This document shows positions 50,738 through 59,417 of a stretch of DNA of 64,000 nt, one piece after another. The position numbers and the translations under genes were made by a program. Under the pieces are notes generated by a model, which did not search any database, had not been told where the DNA came from, and saw only the letters and a list, made by a program, of their open reading frames with translations. The stretch's first letter is position 1; every line of letters begins with the position of its first letter. The DNA is from Thermomonospora echinospora (lineage in GTDB: Bacteria; Actinomycetota; Actinomycetes; Streptosporangiales; Streptosporangiaceae), in assembly GCF_900108175.1 (NCBI RefSeq), contig NZ_FNVO01000001.1, positions 771,499 through 835,498 on the forward strand, read 5' to 3'.

Positions 50738-53164
50738 ATGGCGCAGAGGCTGCCCCAGACCCGAGACCCCATGGCACTGGTCTCGCCTGGATTCCGCTAC
50801 CTGCACGAGCCCATGCGCGCGCAGGACGCGGTCCCGTTCCTCGGTGATCCGGGGCTTGTCGAGCACCTGAAAGAACGGATCAGGTACTCGGCCGGGGGCA
50901 CGTTCCTGATCTCGGGCTTCCGAGGCGTCGGCAAGACCACGCTCGTGCTGCGCGCACTGGACGAACTGGCCGGCGAGCGAGGTGGTCCCATCCTGCTGCC
51001 GGTGGTCCTCAGCGTGGCCCGCTCGACCTCGACCGACCGGCTGCTGGTGGCCATCATCAGGAGGATCTTCGAGACCCTCAACGACCAGGGCTACCTGGCC
51101 CGGCTGCCGTCGCGTACCCAGCAGGCCCTCCTGCTGTCCTACGCCCGGACCTCGCTGCAGCTCAAACAGACGACCACCGAGGCGTCCGAACGTGCCGCCA
51201 ATCTGGACCTCGGGCTCGCGGACAAGGCCGTCAAGACCGTGACGGCCGGGTTGTTCACCTCGAAGGCCGGGATGTCGGCCAAGCGCAGCCGTGCCCTCGC
51301 CTCCGAGGCCGCTTACCTCAACTATTCGGAGACCGACGCCGAGTACGACCTGATCCGCATCATCCACCTGCTGACCAACGCACCCGATACCGCGCCGGCC
51401 GGACGCCGCAGGCGGTGGCGCAGGCGGCGGCCCGGCGCGCCCCGCATCCACATCGTGGTGGTCATCGACGAGGTCGACAAGCTCACGGCCGAGGACGCCG
51501 GGCTGGAAGGCGTCCGCAGGACGCTGTCGGAGATGAAGAACGTGCTCACCATGCCGGGGGCGCACTTCCTGGTGGTCGCCGGGCCCGACCTGCACGACAG
51601 GGTCGTCATGGACGTCGGCCGGGGCAACAGCGTCTACGAGAGCGTGTTCGCATGGCGCCTGTACGTTCCCTGCAGCTGGTCGGCCGCCGACGACCTGACC
51701 GGGGCACTCCTGCGGTGGCGCAACGACCTGCCCGCATCGGTCACCGAGGGACTCGTCGACTATCTGGAGTTCAAGGGCCGGGGGATACCGCGCCGCCTGC
51801 TCCAGGAGTTCAACGGGTTCGTTCGCTGGGAGGGCGGCCGGCCCGGCCTGTTCCTCACCGAGGAGGACCAGCAGCGGATCCGCTTCTATGCCGAGCTGGA
51901 GGGCACGCTCCAGGCCTTCTTCGAGCAGCGGGACGCGGCCTCGTTCTCCCTTGCGCTGGACGAGGACAGGTGGCGGCTCGGCTGCTACTACATCGTGGAC
52001 TGGATCCTGCGCAGCAACGGCCGGCCCTTCACGGTCGCCGATCTGGAGAACGCCGTGCAGAACCTCGAACTCGACCCGTCCCTGCACATCTCCCAGAACC
52101 TCGCGGACCCGCTGCTGGGTCATCTCGCCGCCCGGGACGTGATCGAGGTGATCCGCGACCCGGGGGCCGACTCCACCATGATCGGCGACGTGGCCGAGGC
52201 CCAGCAGAAGTCCTACCGGCTCGCCACCCGCATCAGGGAGCGGCTGATCGGGTTCGCCCGCGGGAACGAGGCCGAACGCGCCGATCTGAACGTCTCCGGC
52301 GCGCTCGAACCCCAAGCCCGTGACGACGGCCCGCCCATCATGACGCTGGGCGCCGGCCGGTACTCACTGACGTCGGTCATCGGCCAGGGCGGGACCAGCA
52401 CCGTCTACCGGGGCCGCGACTCCCGGCTGAACATCGACGTCGCCGTCAAAGTCCTGCACCCGACACTGGCGAACGATCCACGGACCAGGGCCCGCTTCCG
52501 GCGCGAGATGGCGATCGCCAAGGAGGTCGTGCACCGGCACATCGTGCGGACGCTCGACATCATGGACGACGAGCTCGCACTGATCATGGAGCTGGTCCAG
52601 GGCCGCAGCCTCAGCGAGATCCTCGACACCGACGGCCCGTGCCCGCCCGGCCAGGCGGCACGGATCGGGCTGGCCCTGTCCGACGCGCTCGCCCACCTCT
52701 CCGCCCGGGGACTGGCCCGTGTCGACATCAAACCCGCCAACATCCTGATGGCCGCCGACCGCGGTCCGGTGATCATCGACCTCGGCATCATCAAGCGCTG
52801 GACCGGCAACACGATGGACATCACCGCTCCCCAAGTGGTCGTCGGCACCCCGCTCTACCTCGCCCCGGAACAGCTCTCCGGGGAACCGGCCGACATCCGG
52901 AGCGACATCTACGCGCTCGGCCTGCTGATGCTCGTCCTCATCCTGGGCCGGCACCCCCACGCCGACCTGCCGATGGAGGCGATCTTCTACCGGGTGGTCC
53001 AGCAGGGGATCGACACCTCCGAGCTGGAGATCACTCCGCCCTTCCGCAGGGTCCTGGACACCGCGCTCATGCCAGATCGCGAGGCCCGCTACCAGACTCC
53101 TCAGCAGCTGCACGAAGCCCTCCTCGACACCCCGGAGGGGCTCGCCGCCTCAGGCATGCCCTGA
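50738..53164 (+). CDS. AAA/STAND-like ATPase fused to a Ser/Thr protein kinase-like domain
   Basis: An 808-residue cytosolic protein. The N-terminal half has Walker A GFRGVGKT (60-67), a very basic stretch RRRRWRRRR (about 224-232) and Walker B VVVIDEVD (about 240-247). The C-terminal 270 residues are a Hanks-type kinase: Gly loop GQGGTSTVYRG (about 549), VAVK lysine (about 570), and GTPLYLAPEQL. The catalytic loop reads ARVDIKPAN instead of HRDIKPAN and the metal loop DLG instead of DFG, so it is a non-RD kinase that keeps Lys, Asp and Asn. There is no transmembrane or PASTA part. ATG 50738 follows GAGG. Likely an ATP-driven sensor-switch coupled to phosphorylation; partners are not evident. 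Confidence 0.85.
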   Translation: MAQRLPQTRDPMALVSPGFRYLHEPMRAQDAVPFLGDPGLVEHLKERIRYSAGGTFLISGFRGVGKTTLVLRALDELAGERGGPILLPVVLSVARSTSTDRLLVAIIRRIFETLNDQGYLARLPSRTQQALLLSYARTSLQLKQTTTEASERAANLDLGLADKAVKTVTAGLFTSKAGMSAKRSRALASEAAYLNYSETDAEYDLIRIIHLLTNAPDTAPAGRRRRWRRRRPGAPRIHIVVVIDEVDKLTAEDAGLEGVRRTLSEMKNVLTMPGAHFLVVAGPDLHDRVVMDVGRGNSVYESVFAWRLYVPCSWSAADDLTGALLRWRNDLPASVTEGLVDYLEFKGRGIPRRLLQEFNGFVRWEGGRPGLFLTEEDQQRIRFYAELEGTLQAFFEQRDAASFSLALDEDRWRLGCYYIVDWILRSNGRPFTVADLENAVQNLELDPSLHISQNLADPLLGHLAARDVIEVIRDPGADSTMIGDVAEAQQKSYRLATRIRERLIGFARGNEAERADLNVSGALEPQARDDGPPIMTLGAGRYSLTSVIGQGGTSTVYRGRDSRLNIDVAVKVLHPTLANDPRTRARFRREMAIAKEVVHRHIVRTLDIMDDELALIMELVQGRSLSEILDTDGPCPPGQAARIGLALSDALAHLSARGLARVDIKPANILMAADRGPVIIDLGIIKRWTGNTMDITAPQVVVGTPLYLAPEQLSGEPADIRSDIYALGLLMLVLILGRHPHADLPMEAIFYRVVQQGIDTSELEITPPFRRVLDTALMPDREARYQTPQQLHEALLDTPEGLAASGMP

Positions 53165-53278
53165 TCGGCCTCTTGACCGTAGGCGAGGGAGCGTCCGCAA
53201 AACGGAGCCGTCTCACATCACGACGCCACGCCCGCTGACCGGCGGCAACCCGTACACCACCACCGTGGACGCAACCCG

Positions 53279-53641
53279 TCACGACCGCACGGACTCGTTC
53301 AGAATGATGATCAATCGCACGATCCGGCCGTCGCGGACGGTGAAGTAGTGCGTGAGGACCACCGGGTCAGGCAGCCCGGTTCTGTCGAACTCACCGTCGA
53401 TGATCACATCGGCGACGACCTCGCCATAGTGCTCCCGCACGTCGCCGATCTTTTTGGTCACCTTTGCGGCGATCAGCTCCTCGGCGAGCCATCGCCTGAT
53501 GGCCCTCATGCCGCGGAACTCCCGGCGCGCGTCATTGACCAGCGCGTCGGGCGCGAACGTCGCGATCAGGGCGTCGAGGTCGTGCGCGTTGGCGGCGGCA
53601 AGGTAGTCCTCGACCGGCTTGGGCAGAGCCAGGGTGGCCAT
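53279..53641 (-). CDS. NTF2/SnoaL-like small protein
   Basis: A 120-residue NTF2-fold protein: N-terminal helix VEDYLAAANAHDLDALIATFAPDA is characteristic, followed by strands ending THYFTVRDGRIVRLIIILNE. Such proteins bind small molecules or act as isomerases; no catalytic residues can be named. AAAGGAG precedes the ATG. It is divergent from a MerR regulator with a dyad in the gap, so it is probably that regulator's target. Confidence 0.78.
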   Translation of the reverse strand: MATLALPKPVEDYLAAANAHDLDALIATFAPDALVNDARREFRGMRAIRRWLAEELIAAKVTKKIGDVREHYGEVVADVIIDGEFDRTGLPDPVVLTHYFTVRDGRIVRLIIILNESVRS

Positions 53642-53680
53642 TCGCTGCTCCTTTCGTTCGAGCGGTCTCCACCGTCAGGG

Positions 53681-53695
53681 CTCCCCCAGGGGGAG
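53681..53695 (-). promoter_or_regulatory. MerR-type dyad operator
   Basis: CTCCCCCAGGGGGAG in the gap between the NTF2-like gene and the MerR gene, with TTGACC upstream on the minus strand. MerR proteins bind such dyads inside an overlong promoter spacer. Confidence 0.6.
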
Positions 53696-53754
53696 GGTCA
53701 AAGTGCGGCCGGGCCGGCTTGACCTGCGCGGTCGGCCAGAGCCAGAGTGCGAGC

Positions 53755-54570
53755 ATGCACAGGGGTCTCACGATCGGTGACTTCTCGCGGATCACGCACC
53801 TCAGCGTGCGGACGCTGCGCCGGTACCACGAGGCGGGCCTGCTGGAGCCCGAGGAGGTCGACCCGTACACCGGATACCGCTACTACTCCACCGCGCAGGT
53901 GCCGACGGCCCAGGTGATCCGCCGCTTCCGTGAGCTGGGGATGCCGCTTCGCGAGATCCGCGAGGTGCTCGCGACCGCCGACCCGGACGCCCGCGCCGCG
54001 CTGATCGGCCGCCATCTGGCCCGGCTGGAGGACGAACTCGACCGCACGCGGGCCGCGGTGACGTCGCTGCGCCGGCTGCTGGAGCCCGCGGTCCCGCCGA
54101 TCGAGGTGGAGCTGCGCGTGGAACCGACGACGACGGTCGCCGCCGTTCGGGCGACCATCGACCTCAAGGAGGCGAACGCCTGGTACGGCGGCGCGATGGA
54201 GGAGATCGACCGTGCTCTGCACACCGCGGGCCTGACCCCGTCCGGACCCCCGGGAGGGCTGTACGGCAACGAGCTGTTCACCGAGGAGCGCGGCGATGCG
54301 GTCGTGTTCGTGCCCGTCGCCGACCCGCCGGCCGCCGGCCGCGTTCACCCGTTCGTCATTCCGGCGGCGGAGTTGGCGGTAACCGTGCACCGCGGGCCGC
54401 ACGACGACATCGACGTTTCCTATGGGGCCCTGGGCACGTACGTCACCGAGCACACCCTTGCCGTCGCTGGGCCGGTACGGGAGAACTACCTGGTCGGCCC
54501 CAGAGACACCGATAATCCCGACGCCTGGCGGACCGAGATCGGCTGGCCCGTCTTCCGCACCACCGGCTGA
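53755..54570 (+). CDS. MerR-family regulator with GyrI-like ligand domain
   Basis: A 271-residue regulator. The winged helix is at 5-72 (LTIGDFSRITHLSVRTLRRY, DPYTGYRYYS), followed by a coiled coil and a C-terminal GyrI/BmrR-like effector domain (VEVELRVEP, GLYGNELF, VTVHRGPHDDI). Such proteins sense amphipathic drugs and activate a neighbouring gene. It is divergent from the NTF2-fold gene, its likely target. Confidence 0.88.
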   Translation: MHRGLTIGDFSRITHLSVRTLRRYHEAGLLEPEEVDPYTGYRYYSTAQVPTAQVIRRFRELGMPLREIREVLATADPDARAALIGRHLARLEDELDRTRAAVTSLRRLLEPAVPPIEVELRVEPTTTVAAVRATIDLKEANAWYGGAMEEIDRALHTAGLTPSGPPGGLYGNELFTEERGDAVVFVPVADPPAAGRVHPFVIPAAELAVTVHRGPHDDIDVSYGALGTYVTEHTLAVAGPVRENYLVGPRDTDNPDAWRTEIGWPVFRTTG

Positions 54571-54638
54571 AAGGCGTCTTCCTGCCGCACCGGAAGTCCG
54601 GTCGGCCGGGACACCCGGCTCGCGGAGCCCGCCGTCGG

Positions 54639-55214
54639 CTACGGTTCCGGGACTGCGCCGACGAGGCGGAGGGCGAAGTCGCTGTACTGCCAGACGACGG
54701 TGTCCTCGGAGAGTTCGCCGTCCTCGCGGTACCAGGCCGAGACGCCCATGCCGAGGTCGAGCACGGCATAGGAGGCCAGGCGGGCCGAGGCCACGCGGAA
54801 GCGCCCCGCGGCGACGCCCGCGTTGACGAGTTCGCGGAAGCAGGCCTCGTACTCGGCGCGCAGGGCCAGCACCCGGCCGCGGTGGGGTTCGACGAGGCTG
54901 CGGATCTCGCGGTTGCCGACGAAGGCCTCGAGCCGGTGCCGCGCGTGGTAGCGGACGTGCGCCTCGGTGGCCCGGCGCAGGCGCTCGGTCAGATCGTCGC
55001 TGCTGGCCACGGCGGCCCGGTGGACGGCGAGCAGTTCCTGCATCGTGGCGGTCATGATCTGGGCCAGCAGGTCCTGTTTGGACGCCACGTGCTTGTACAG
55101 GCTCGGGCCGCGGATCCCGACCGCCGCACCGATGTCGGCCATCGTGGTGGCCTCGTATCCCCGGTGCGTGAACAGTTCCAGCGCCGCGGCGCGGATGTCG
55201 TCGGACCGGCTCAC
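54639..55214 (-). CDS. TetR-family regulator
   Basis: A 191-residue TetR protein with helix-turn-helix TTMADIGAAVGIRGPSLYKHVASKQDLL near residues 23-50. GTG 55214 is preferred because GGAGGG lies 3-4 bases upstream. It is divergent from an acyl-CoA dehydrogenase operon and two GGCTA/TAGCC-type dyads lie in the gap, so it very likely represses that operon in response to an acyl-CoA. Confidence 0.87.
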   Translation of the reverse strand: MSRSDDIRAAALELFTHRGYEATTMADIGAAVGIRGPSLYKHVASKQDLLAQIMTATMQELLAVHRAAVASSDDLTERLRRATEAHVRYHARHRLEAFVGNREIRSLVEPHRGRVLALRAEYEACFRELVNAGVAAGRFRVASARLASYAVLDLGMGVSAWYREDGELSEDTVVWQYSDFALRLVGAVPEP

Positions 55215-55229
55215 GTTCCCTCCACAGTT

Positions 55230-55335
55230 GGCTAACACAGGATAGCCGACCGAGCTGGGGATTCCCGAGTGCGCCACCCGAGGCTTTAGGTGAGATAGGT
55301 GCATCGCTAAGATGGAGGCTAATAGTCGTTAGCCT
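55230..55335. promoter_or_regulatory. Two related dyads in the TetR/acyl-CoA dehydrogenase gap
   Basis: AGGCTAA and TTAGCCT form a perfect dyad with a 6-base spacer at 55316-55335, just before the dehydrogenase start. GGCTA and TAGCC form a second one at 55230-55247, just before the TetR start. Each would let the TetR protein block one of the two divergent genes. Confidence 0.7.
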
Positions 55336-55348
55336 TTGCGAGGTGGTC

Positions 55349-56542
55349 ATGGCAGTCGACCTCACCCCGGACCCGTCCGTCGCGCAGCTCGCGCAGCGCA
55401 CCGCGCAGTTCGTCCGCCAGGTGGTGGTGCCCGTGGAGGAGAGGGAGCGCGGGGTCGCGCGCTCGGAGGAAGTGCGGGTGGAGTTGCAGCGGGCCGCCCG
55501 GGAGGCCGGGGTGTTCGCCCCGCACGTGAGCGCCGAGTTCGGCGGGCACGGGCTCGACATGCGGGGCCGGGCCGCCGTGTTCGAGGAGGCGGGCTACTCG
55601 CTGCTGGGTCCGCTGGCATTGAACATCGCCGCGCCCGACGAGGGCAACATGCACATGCTGGAGGCCATCGCCACCGAGGAGCAGAAGGAGCGCTACCTGC
55701 GGCCGCTCGCCGCGGGCGAGGTCCGGTCCTGTTTCGCGATGACCGAGCCGGCCCCGGGCGCGGGCTCGGACCCCGCTGCGCTGACCACGCGCGCGGAGCG
55801 GGTCCCCGGTGGCTGGCGCATCGACGGCCGCAAGTGGTTCATCACCGGCGCCGAGGGCGCGGGTTTTGCGATCTGCATGGCCCGTACCGCGGGCGAGCCC
55901 GGTGATGCGGGCGGCGCGACCATGTTCCTGGTCGATGCCGACAACCCGGGGATGAAGACGGTCCGCCACATCGAGACCCTGGACGAGAGCCTGTACGGCG
56001 GCCACATCGAGCTGCTGTTCGACGGCTGTGTGGTGCCGGACGAGGCCGTGCTCGGGGAGGTCGACCAGGGGTTCCGCTACGCGCAGGTCAGGCTGGGGCC
56101 GGCCCGGATGACGCACTGCATGCGCTGGCTGGGCATCGCCCGCCGCGCCCAGGACATCGCCGTCGCCCGCGCCGCCGAGCGTCGCCTCTTCGGCTCCCGG
56201 CTGGGCGATCTGGGGATGGTCCAGCAGATGATCGCTGACAACGAGATCGATATCGCCGCGGCCCGCGGCCTCATCACCCAGGCCTGCTGGGAGCTGGACC
56301 AGGGCGGCCACGCCTCCCAGTCCGTCTCGATCGCCAAGACCTTCTGCGCCGAGGCCGTCTGGCGGGTCGTCGACCGCGCGCTGCAGATCTGCGGCTCCCT
56401 CGGCGTCTCCGGGGACATCCTGCTCAGCCGCTTCCTGCGTGAGGTGCGGCCGTTCCGCATCTACGACGGCCCGTCCGAGACGCACCGCTGGTCCATCGCC
56501 CGCCGGGTCCTGCGCGAGCACGACAAGACGGCCGGACGATGA
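55349..56542 (+). CDS. Acyl-CoA dehydrogenase
   Basis: A 397-residue flavoprotein with the FAMTEPAPGAGSDP block (FAD/substrate site), WFITGAEGAGFAI and the C-terminal ICGSLGVSGDILLSRFLREVRPFRIYDGPSE region of the family. It oxidises an acyl-CoA at C-2/C-3, passing electrons to ETF. ATG 55349 follows a short AGG; a GTG six bases upstream is possible. It overlaps the phosphotransferase gene by 4 bp, a pairing seen in ACAD10/11-like systems. Confidence 0.9.
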   Translation: MAVDLTPDPSVAQLAQRTAQFVRQVVVPVEERERGVARSEEVRVELQRAAREAGVFAPHVSAEFGGHGLDMRGRAAVFEEAGYSLLGPLALNIAAPDEGNMHMLEAIATEEQKERYLRPLAAGEVRSCFAMTEPAPGAGSDPAALTTRAERVPGGWRIDGRKWFITGAEGAGFAICMARTAGEPGDAGGATMFLVDADNPGMKTVRHIETLDESLYGGHIELLFDGCVVPDEAVLGEVDQGFRYAQVRLGPARMTHCMRWLGIARRAQDIAVARAAERRLFGSRLGDLGMVQQMIADNEIDIAAARGLITQACWELDQGGHASQSVSIAKTFCAEAVWRVVDRALQICGSLGVSGDILLSRFLREVRPFRIYDGPSETHRWSIARRVLREHDKTAGR

Positions 56543-57570
56543 GCACCGAGACGGCGCCCCTGGACGGCCTCGACCTGCCCGCGCTCGAACGGTTCTTCGC
56601 CGAACGGGTCCCCGGATTCGGCGGCCGGCTCACCGCCGAACTCATGCAGGGCGGCCGGTCCAACCTGACCTACCGGCTCTCCGACGGGTGTACGACCTGG
56701 GTGCTGCGCCGCCCACCGCTGGGCGGACTCACCCCCTCGGCCCACGACATGCAACGCGAATACCGGGTCGTCGCCGCCCTGTCCGACACCGACGTCCCCG
56801 TGGCCCGAGCGGTGGCCTTCGCCGAGGCGGACGTGCTCGGCGTGCCGTTCGCGGTGGTCGAGTACGTCGACGGCACGGTGATCCGCACGATCGAGGAACT
56901 GCACGCCCTGCCGCAGGAGGAGATCACCGGCTGCGGCCACGGCCTGATCGACGTGCTGGCCCGGTTGCACGCCGTCGATCCCGCCGAGGTCGGTCTGGCC
57001 GGGTTCGGGCGGCCGGACGGTTATCTGGCCCGTCAGGTGAGGCGCTGGTACGACCAGTGGCAGCGGGTTCGTACCCGCGAACTCGGCGACATCGACCGGC
57101 TGCACGAGCGGCTCGCCGCCACCTGCCCGGCCGAGAGCGGCGCCTGCATCGTGCACGGCGACTACCGCATCGACAACGCCATCCTCGACCCCGCCGACCC
57201 GGGCACGGTGCGGGCGGTCGTGGACTGGGAGATGGCCACCCTGGGCGACCCGCTCGCCGACCTCGGGCTGCATCTGGTCTACGCCGATCCGGCCTTCGCC
57301 CCGGTGCTGGCAGGTACGGCCGCCTCGACCAGCCCGCGGCTGCCGGGCATCGCCGATCTCGCCCAGCGTTACGCTCGCTCCAGCGGACGTGACCTTGGTG
57401 ACCTGCAGTTCTATCTCGCTCTCGGCTACTTCAAGATCGCCATCATCGCCGAAGGCATCCATGCCCGCTTCCGCCAGGGCATGACCCGCGGCACCGGCTT
57501 CGACACCGTCGGACAGGCCGTCGCACCACTGGCCGCCGCCGGCCTGCGGACCCTGGCGCAGACCACGTGA
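56539..57570 (+). CDS. Aminoglycoside phosphotransferase-fold protein (ACAD10/11-type kinase)
   Basis: A 343-residue kinase-fold protein with the LMQGGRSNLTYRL nucleotide loop, the catalytic VHGDYRIDNAIL motif (HGDxxxxN) and DWEMATLGDPLADLG metal motif. In ACAD10/11 an equivalent domain works with an acyl-CoA dehydrogenase and phosphorylates 4-hydroxy-acyl-CoAs so that they can be isomerised and degraded. The 4-bp overlap with an acyl-CoA dehydrogenase supports this role here; antibiotic resistance is unlikely. Confidence 0.85.
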   Translation: MSTETAPLDGLDLPALERFFAERVPGFGGRLTAELMQGGRSNLTYRLSDGCTTWVLRRPPLGGLTPSAHDMQREYRVVAALSDTDVPVARAVAFAEADVLGVPFAVVEYVDGTVIRTIEELHALPQEEITGCGHGLIDVLARLHAVDPAEVGLAGFGRPDGYLARQVRRWYDQWQRVRTRELGDIDRLHERLAATCPAESGACIVHGDYRIDNAILDPADPGTVRAVVDWEMATLGDPLADLGLHLVYADPAFAPVLAGTAASTSPRLPGIADLAQRYARSSGRDLGDLQFYLALGYFKIAIIAEGIHARFRQGMTRGTGFDTVGQAVAPLAAAGLRTLAQTT

Positions 57571-57716
57571 CGAAAGAGCGGCGAGCATCCCGACCCACCG
57601 AACGTGAACGGCCCGAGCACTGTCAGGAGGGGAGGCCCACCTGCCCCGGTGACCTCGAACCGCACTGAACACGGCACTGACCGGCAGGGCAGGGGAGCGG
57701 CGGGCTGCCTGCTGCC

Positions 57717-58916
57717 TCAGCCGGCCGCGGCCAGGGCCATGACCTCGGTGCGGGTGGCCTGGGGGCCGACGAGCCTGCGGTAGCGGGCAACGAGCCTGGG
57801 TGCGCCGAAGCCGACGACGGCGACCAGGTGCTCGCCGGCGAAGTAGGCCGCGACCGTGCCCTTGACGGGACCGCCGTCGAGGGCGGTGCCGTGGAGGGGG
57901 AGCACGGTGTCGGCGAGGTCGGGACGGCCGACCAGCTGGATCTTCAGGCCGAACTGGTCGGACCAGAAGTACGGGGTGGGGAGGGGCGCCGTGTCGGCGC
58001 CGACGATGTCGCGGGCCACGACGGCGGCCTGGTCGGTGGCGCTGGTCCAGTGTTCGGCGCGGTGCCGGTGGCCCCGGACGGGATCCGCCCAGGCGGCGAC
58101 GTCACCGACCGCCCAGGTCCCGGGACGGCCTTCGACGCGGCCGCGGGCGTCGCAGGGCACTCCGTCGGAGGTGTCGATGCCGGTGCCGGCGAGCCAGCCG
58201 AGTTCGGGTGTTCCGCCGACTCCGACGAGCAGGACGTCGGCGGTCAGATGGGTGCCGTCGGCCAGGTCGACGGAGGATTCCCCGGTGAAGCGTTCCAGGC
58301 GGGCGCCGGTGCGCAGATCGACGCCGCCTTCGGTGAGCAGCCGGGCGCAGACGGCGCCGATCTCGGGTCCCAGGGCCCGGGTGAACGGTACCGGCATGGC
58401 CTCCAGGACGGTCACGGTGATGTCGCGGGCCCGTGCGGCGCCGGCGACCTCGGCGCCGACGAAGCCGGCGCCGACGATCAGCAGGGAGCGTGCGGTCGCC
58501 AGCGCGTTCTGCAGCGCGAACGTGTCGTCCAGAGTGCGCAGCACGTGCGCGGTGCCGGGCTGGCCGGGGAGCCGCCGGGCCGCCACTCCGGTTGCGATGA
58601 CGAACGCGTCGGCGGTCAGGCGGGCGCCGTCGGCGAGTTCGACGGCGCCGTCGTGCAGCGCCACCGCCGGCTCGCCGAACCGGGCGTCGATCCCGAGATC
58701 GTCCAGCCGGGGCTTGCCGCACAGCACGATCCGTTCGGGAGCCCATTCCCCGGTGAGCACCTGCTTGGACAGCGGCGGGCGGTCGTAGGGCGGGTGCGGC
58801 TCGGCCCCCACCAGGCTGATCTTCCCCTGGAAGCCTGCGGCGCGCAGTTGCTCGGCGGTCCGGATGCCGCCCAGCCCGGCGCCGACCACCACGACGTGCT
58901 GTGGCTGGCCTGTCAT
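57717..58916 (-). CDS. Ferredoxin reductase (FAD, NAD(P)H dependent)
   Basis: A 399-residue pyridine nucleotide-disulfide oxidoreductase of the BphA4/putidaredoxin reductase group. VVVVGAGLGGIRTAEQLR at the N-terminus binds FAD, LLIVGAGFVGAEVA binds NAD(P)H, and WAVGDVAAW closes the FAD site. It supplies electrons to the ferredoxin and P450 encoded upstream on the same strand. AGGAG lies 6 bases before the ATG. Confidence 0.9.
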   Translation of the reverse strand: MTGQPQHVVVVGAGLGGIRTAEQLRAAGFQGKISLVGAEPHPPYDRPPLSKQVLTGEWAPERIVLCGKPRLDDLGIDARFGEPAVALHDGAVELADGARLTADAFVIATGVAARRLPGQPGTAHVLRTLDDTFALQNALATARSLLIVGAGFVGAEVAGAARARDITVTVLEAMPVPFTRALGPEIGAVCARLLTEGGVDLRTGARLERFTGESSVDLADGTHLTADVLLVGVGGTPELGWLAGTGIDTSDGVPCDARGRVEGRPGTWAVGDVAAWADPVRGHRHRAEHWTSATDQAAVVARDIVGADTAPLPTPYFWSDQFGLKIQLVGRPDLADTVLPLHGTALDGGPVKGTVAAYFAGEHLVAVVGFGAPRLVARYRRLVGPQATRTEVMALAAAG

Positions 58917-59013
58917 GCGAACTCCTCTATCCGACCCGGGGCGGTCCCGGAACTCCACCGAAGGGTTGCGCAGGGGGGCGGGTGCACACCGCACCCGCCC
59001 CCCTGGCGGACCG

Positions 59014-59400
59014 TCAGCCGTAGTCGCACCACTCGACGAGGCGACCGTCCTTGAAGGTCATCAGCGACAGGACGTTGAGCTTGCAGTGCTCACCGGTCTT
59101 GCCGAAGCCGGGCACGTCCATCGCGGCGGTTCCCTGCCACACGGTCTCACGGAAGACCGTGTTCCCGCTGACCGCCCAGCGGGTGGTCTCGCCGATCGAC
59201 CGGTCGGGGAACGCCTTGCTCATGTTCTCGATGGTCTGGAACATCAGGTCGCGGCCGCGGGCGGCCACGCCCCGGTTTTGGTGCACGACCTCGACGTTCT
59301 CGTCCACGAGTTCGCGCAGGGCGTCGAAGTCGAGGCGGTTCCAGGCGTCGACCACGGCGAGCGCCCGCTCGAACAGTTCCTGCTTGGTGTCTTCGGACAT
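59014..59400 (-). CDS. NTF2/SnoaL-like small protein (limonene-epoxide-hydrolase-like fold)
   Basis: A 128-residue NTF2-fold protein (ALAVVDAWNRLDFDALRELVDENVEV helix-strand start, LNVLSLMTFKDGRLVEWCDYG end). Located between the P450 and ferredoxin reductase genes of one operon, it might hydrate or isomerise the P450 product, as limonene-1,2-epoxide hydrolase-like proteins do. The catalytic Asp-Arg-Asp triad cannot be assigned with certainty. Confidence 0.72.
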   Translation of the reverse strand: MSEDTKQELFERALAVVDAWNRLDFDALRELVDENVEVVHQNRGVAARGRDLMFQTIENMSKAFPDRSIGETTRWAVSGNTVFRETVWQGTAAMDVPGFGKTGEHCKLNVLSLMTFKDGRLVEWCDYG

Positions 59401-59417
59401 GTCGGTGTTCCCGTCCG

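Noticed and set aside
56539-57570. Aminoglycoside resistance gene
   Set aside because: The phosphotransferase fold is shared, but coupling to an acyl-CoA dehydrogenase fits the ACAD10/11-type metabolic kinase better.
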